A stretch of 8,265 bases of DNA, from assembly GCA_003242195.1 (NCBI GenBank), contig QGUQ01000069.1:1-8265 (forward strand), in the 5' to 3' direction. This document shows positions 6,355 to 8,265 of the stretch, in pieces. A program made the position numbers and the translations under genes. The DNA is from Bacillota bacterium. GTDB taxonomy: Bacteria; Bacillota; Sulfobacillia; Thermaerobacterales; Thermaerobacteraceae. The notes under the pieces are model-generated. The model was not told the origin of the DNA. It was given only the letters and a program-made list of their open reading frames with translations, and did not search any database. The first letter of the stretch is position 1, and every line of letters starts with the position of its first letter.

Positions 6355-6391
6355 TATCGTCGTGATATCATTTCGCTATCCGAACGGTATC
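6355..6391. promoter_or_regulatory. Four TATC motifs at exact 11-bp intervals: candidate operator/promoter of the SPFH gene
   Basis: TATC occurs on the + strand at 6355, 6366, 6377 and 6388, that is GATA four times on the strand of the SPFH gene, each 11 bp apart. The motif is absent at the next positions on either side. One helical turn per repeat puts all copies on one DNA face, as in sites for tandemly binding regulators. The patch is AT-rich within GC-rich DNA and begins about 50 bp before the SPFH start, so it probably overlaps the promoter, although I find no good -35/-10 pair. The second unit contains the palindrome TGATATCA (6363-6370). The intervening 7-mers are not conserved. Confidence 0.5.
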
Positions 6392-6452
6392 TCCTGCGGG
6401 GGCCCCATCGCTCCCTCGCTGGGACTCGACGCCGGCCCCCGGTCTGGACCCC

Positions 6453-6700
6453 GTGCCTCCGCCGACTGCAACCTGCGCCGTCTGGCACGTCCTCGAGTTC
6501 GGCCGGACCCGTCTCCTCAAGCAGATCGAAAGCCTTACCCCCGAGCGACTGGCAGCCCGGCCGTCGGGGTTTGGGCACCAGCCCCCAGGAGCTGAAGGAC
6601 GAGTTTTGGCGGGACCGGGATGGCGAATACTTGCGGCAGGCCCGGGGCGAAACGGTGAGGAACCTGACTGTGACCTGGAGAGAGGCCCCACGCCGCGTGA
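6453..6700 (+). pseudogene. Broken DinB-like gene
   Basis: From a GTG at 6453 the frame reads an N-terminal DinB-family pattern, HVLEFGRTRLLKQIESLTPE followed by RLAARPSGFG (to about 6576). The expected metal-ligand helix (WHIxHxxDxE type) is missing. A second frame then takes over at about 6571 (GTSPQELKDEFWRDRDGEYL, then RQARGETVRNL), which resembles the middle of such proteins, and this ends without the C-terminal helices. Together they fit a gene that lost an internal piece and its reading frame. DinB-fold proteins are small four-helix metal-binding proteins, often thiol-S-transferase-like. No clear ribosome binding site is present. It is divergent from the SPFH gene. The family assignment is from pattern memory on short fragments, so it could be another helical protein. 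Confidence 0.45.
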
Positions 6701-6722
6701 GCGCCGTCGCTGATCGACCGTC

Positions 6723-6767
6723 AGCGCCCCTCGGATCGCAGGGGTGTGGAGGAGGCGCTAGCGTTTT
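6723..6767 (+). terminator. Weak hairpin plus T4 between the DinB remnant and DUF1801 gene
   Basis: AGCG (6723-6726) and CGCT (6756-6759) enclose CCCCT/AGGGG (6727-6731/6740-6744), and TTTT follows at 6764-6767. Stem continuity is poor (8-nt apical loop, unpaired right arm), so it is only a possible remnant terminator of the DinB gene. Confidence 0.22.
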
Positions 6768-6803
6768 CACGGCGTGGATTGCAGCGGTCAAAGGAGGAGC
6801 CGC

Positions 6804-7196
6804 ATGGCTGAGAAAAAGCCGCCGAAGAAGGTCTCCGGACGCCCGGGCTCGCGCGCCAGTCAGGCCGGGGGCGAGGCCGCGGTGCTGGAGAAGATCGCCG
6901 CGATGCCCGAACCCTACCGCGCCATGGGAGAGCGCCTCCACGCTCTCATCATGCGCAGCGTTCCGGAGCTCCAGCCGACCCTGTGGTACGGCATGCCGGC
7001 GTACAGGAAGGACGGCAAGGTCATCTGCTTCTTCCGCGCGGATAAGAACATGACCTTCGGCCTCACCGACAACGCGAACCTCGTTCGCGAGGAAGGCGCG
7101 TCCCACCAGCTCATGGCATGCGCCTGGTACCTCATTGCGCTGGACGACGCGACCGAGGCCAAGGTTTCCGCCATCGTCCGCCAGGCCGCGAGCTGA
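6804..7196 (+). CDS. DUF1801 (YdhG-like, frataxin-like fold) protein, 130 aa
   Basis: A small intact protein of the DUF1801/YdhG group, which some describe as iron-chaperone-like; the function of this member is not known. Residues 1-22 are a basic, Lys/Arg/Ser/Gly-rich leader. The domain begins at about 26 (VLEKIAAMPEPYRAMGERLH) and contains the hallmark PTLWYGMPAYRKDGKVICFF (58-77). It ends with ACAWYLIALDDATEAKVSAI, the typical C-terminal helix. ATG 6804 is chosen because AAAGGAGGA (6790-6798) lies at ideal distance; a start at 6774 in the same frame has no such site. The gene stands alone between a broken gene and a tRNA, and its neighbours do not hint at a pathway. I cannot see a promoter. 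Confidence 0.85.
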   Translation: MAEKKPPKKVSGRPGSRASQAGGEAAVLEKIAAMPEPYRAMGERLHALIMRSVPELQPTLWYGMPAYRKDGKVICFFRADKNMTFGLTDNANLVREEGASHQLMACAWYLIALDDATEAKVSAIVRQAAS

Positions 7197-7384
7197 GAGC
7201 ACGCCGTTGGGAGATTCCCATCCGTGAATCGCCTCGGCCGACGCCTTGTCGTAACGGGCAATGACGCCCTCCACGTTATCTAGTCTCGTCCAGTGCTGGA
7301 CTACAAGAACCTTCGAGTTATTGGTTTCAAGAGCACCACTGCTCAACAAGGTGTGCGTTCAGCGTGTGCTGTTATAGGCATAGC
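7197..7384. other. Gap without a clear gene; possible degraded insertion on the - strand
   Basis: There is no gene I can support in this stretch of about 190 bp. It is less GC-rich than its surroundings from about 7270 to 7385. The - strand frame crossing 7200-7310 reads NVEGVIARYDKASAEAI, faintly like the C-terminal part of some IS5-group transposases; this is weak. A 14-bp inverted repeat (GTCCAG 7288-7293, CTGGAC 7296-7301) and a small TGGGA/TCCCA hairpin (near 7208-7220) are also present. Confidence 0.3.
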
Positions 7385-7423
7385 AAAAGGCCCCGACCGC
7401 TCGCTCCCGCGGTACCAGGGCCT
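7384..7423 (-). terminator. Rho-independent terminator of tRNA-Leu
   Basis: Read on the - strand, AGGCCC (7423-7418) pairs with GGGCCT (7393-7388), with an inner ACCGC/GCGGT stem (7413-7409/7400-7396). The hairpin runs straight into TTTT (7388-7385). It begins 22 nt after the CCA end of the tRNA. Confidence 0.75.
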
Positions 7424-7444
7424 GTGCCATGCAATTCTTGATCT

Positions 7445-7531
7445 TGGTGCCGGGGGCGGGAGTCGAACCCGCACGGGCTCGCGCCCAGCGGATTTTGAGT
7501 CCGCCTCGTCTACCAGTTCCGACACCCCGGC
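7445..7531 (-). tRNA. tRNA-Leu, anticodon CAA, with encoded CCA
   Basis: An 87-nt class II tRNA. The 7-bp acceptor stem is GCCGGGG/CCCCGGC with discriminator A and a genomically encoded CCA (7447-7445). The D stem is TCG/CGA. The anticodon stem GCGGA/TCCGC carries the loop CTCAAAA, giving anticodon CAA (7497-7495), which reads UUG. The long variable arm has its own stem (GGGC/GCCC), as expected for Leu, and the T arm is GCGGG-TTCGACT-CCCGC. All stems are fully paired. The gene stands alone with its own promoter-like sequence and terminator. The TCGAACCC stretch on the + strand gives spurious open frames. Confidence 0.97.
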
Positions 7532-7567
7532 GCGCCGGTCGGTGCACGTCGCTACCACGGCACACGA

Positions 7568-7597
7568 ATCGTAACACACAACGGGCCGCATCCTCAA
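7568..7597 (-). promoter_or_regulatory. Candidate sigma-A-type promoter for tRNA-Leu
   Basis: On the - strand TTGAGG (7597-7592) and TACGAT (7573-7568) are separated by 18 bp. They lie 36 bp before the tRNA 5' end, leaving room for a short 5' leader. Both boxes deviate from consensus at two positions. Confidence 0.45.
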
Positions 7598-7623
7598 CCG
7601 TCGCCCGGCGGTTCCTCAAGACC

Positions 7624-8265
7624 CTATGCCCCCGCCAGCACCCGCATCAGCACCGGAGCGCGCGCGATCAGGTTGGGATGGACCCGCATCACCTGCCGCG
7701 CCAGCTCGTGGACGGTGCGGCGGATATCCCACTGCGCCTCCGGTTTGCCCCGCAGGTTGATCAGGTGATACAGCTGCCACAGGTCGAATTCGGCGCGCAC
7801 GCGCCGCCGGTGGGCGTTGGTGACCACGTAGTGGGCCGCCAGGGGCAGGCCGGCGCGTACCAGCTGGTGGTACAGGCGCTCGCTGGCGTCCACCGCGCGG
7901 ACCAGCACCTGCGCCAGACCGGCCTCCTGGATCCGCGGTGGCACGGTGATGCCGTGGTCGATGGTCGGCGCCTGGGCCGCGAAGTGGACCCGCCGGGAAT
8001 GACGGAGCAACTGGTGCCAGTTGGCTTCCGAGACGTTGAACTCAGCGACGTAGCGGACGAACTTCAGAGCCTCCAACGGCAGGTCGTGCGTTCCGAGGCG
8101 CCGCACGGCGCGATCGAACAGGTCCAGTTTCTCCGCCGCTGACATCCGGGCAAGCACGGCTTCCGTCTCCGGCCAGCCCAGGGTGGCGTGTTGCGTGAGC
8201 CAGGCACCCAGCAGGCGGTCCAGGGCGCGCAGTTCGTCGGGAGTCGTGGTCACGTCGTGATCCCC
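7624..8265 (-). CDS. ThyX-like (FAD-dependent thymidylate synthase family) domain, degenerate, N-terminus outside window
   Basis: The visible 213 residues match the ThyX fold. A strand-helix unit reads EALKFVRYVAEFNVSEANWH followed by QLLRHSRRVHFAAQ. The conserved C-terminal half has NAHRRRVRAEFDLWQLYHLI and then LRGKPEAQWDIR, equivalent to the AQWEIR region of ThyX. The signature RHRx7S is not intact: it reads RHS, with Gln at the position of the Ser. The TNAHRRRV and AQWDIR wording resembles the second domain of long (about 500-aa) double-ThyX proteins. Such a domain may keep the fold but not the catalytic site. The frame is open to the window edge. GTG 8253 could be a start, but no convincing ribosome binding site can be judged in the 12 bases before it, so I treat the gene as partial. 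It ends 27 bp before the tRNA promoter-like sequence. Confidence 0.8.
   Translation of the reverse strand, partial: GDHDVTTTPDELRALDRLLGAWLTQHATLGWPETEAVLARMSAAEKLDLFDRAVRRLGTHDLPLEALKFVRYVAEFNVSEANWHQLLRHSRRVHFAAQAPTIDHGITVPPRIQEAGLAQVLVRAVDASERLYHQLVRAGLPLAAHYVVTNAHRRRVRAEFDLWQLYHLINLRGKPEAQWDIRRTVHELARQVMRVHPNLIARAPVLMRVLAGA

Noticed and set aside
6305..6360. Standard -35/-10 promoter just upstream of the SPFH gene
   Set aside because: I could not find a pair with acceptable boxes and 16-18 bp spacing. GATATA-like boxes occur within the phased repeat but lack a TTGACA-like partner.
5787..7349. 520-codon open frame on the - strand crossing the SPFH start, DinB remnant and DUF1801 gene
   Set aside because: It is out of frame with SPFH and antisense to DUF1801, and it has no coherent domain. 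Only its first 40 or so residues gave a faint transposase-like impression, noted separately.
7343..7619. Open frames over the tRNA-Leu gene
   Set aside because: They are translations of tRNA and terminator sequence, a common artefact.
1..8265. CRISPR array, riboswitch, rRNA, plasmid or phage origin
   Set aside because: I found no repeat-spacer arrays, conserved aptamer cores, rRNA stretches or iteron clusters; the only periodic element is the short TATC set at 6355-6391, which has 7-bp gaps and is too small to be an array.

Overview
The window is GC-rich DNA with several GTG starts and strong AAGGAGG-type Shine-Dalgarno sites. It has a tRNA-Leu with an encoded CCA end and the C-terminal part of a ThyX-like protein that probably belongs to a longer two-domain form. 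My best guess is a high-GC, Gram-positive thermophile of the Thermaerobacter/Symbiobacterium kind. That is inference from style and gene content, not a database match.

Left block (1-4411, + strand): a tightly spaced set of genes for acyl-CoA metabolism. It has the C-terminal part of an AMP-forming acyl-CoA synthetase (cut by the window edge), a thiolase (3 bp downstream), an NAD-type short-chain dehydrogenase resembling type II 3-hydroxyacyl-CoA dehydrogenases, and an M29-family metallo-aminopeptidase. The first three could activate an acid, oxidise a 3-hydroxyacyl-CoA and cleave the 3-ketoacyl-CoA. Acyl-CoA dehydrogenase and enoyl-CoA hydratase are not in view. The block ends at two perfect hairpins (4427-4514) where it meets genes from the opposite strand.

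Middle block (4553-6304, - strand): read from high to low coordinates, a two-TM SPFH/band-7 membrane protein, a structured 159-bp gap with a possible 40-codon ORF, a 72-aa ribbon-helix-helix DNA-binding protein, and a small VOC (glyoxalase-fold) protein. Upstream of the SPFH gene is the most striking non-coding signal: four TATC (GATA on the gene's strand) motifs at exactly 11-bp intervals (6355-6391), in the only AT-rich patch there. They look like a helically phased operator. The ribbon-helix-helix protein two genes downstream is an obvious candidate ligand, but this is untested.

Right block (about 6400-7440): a worn, accessory-looking stretch with a broken DinB-like gene, an intact DUF1801 gene with a strong ribosome binding site, and about 190 bp without a clear gene. 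It ends at a tRNA-Leu(CAA) on the - strand that has its own promoter-like sequence and rho-independent terminator. The last gene (7624 to the edge, - strand) is a ThyX-like domain lacking the canonical RHRx7S signature. It is incomplete at its N-terminus.

The window looks mostly like ordinary chromosome. The points most worth a second look are the phased repeat and its SPFH/RHH gene pair, the degenerate ThyX domain, and the decayed islet beside the tRNA.
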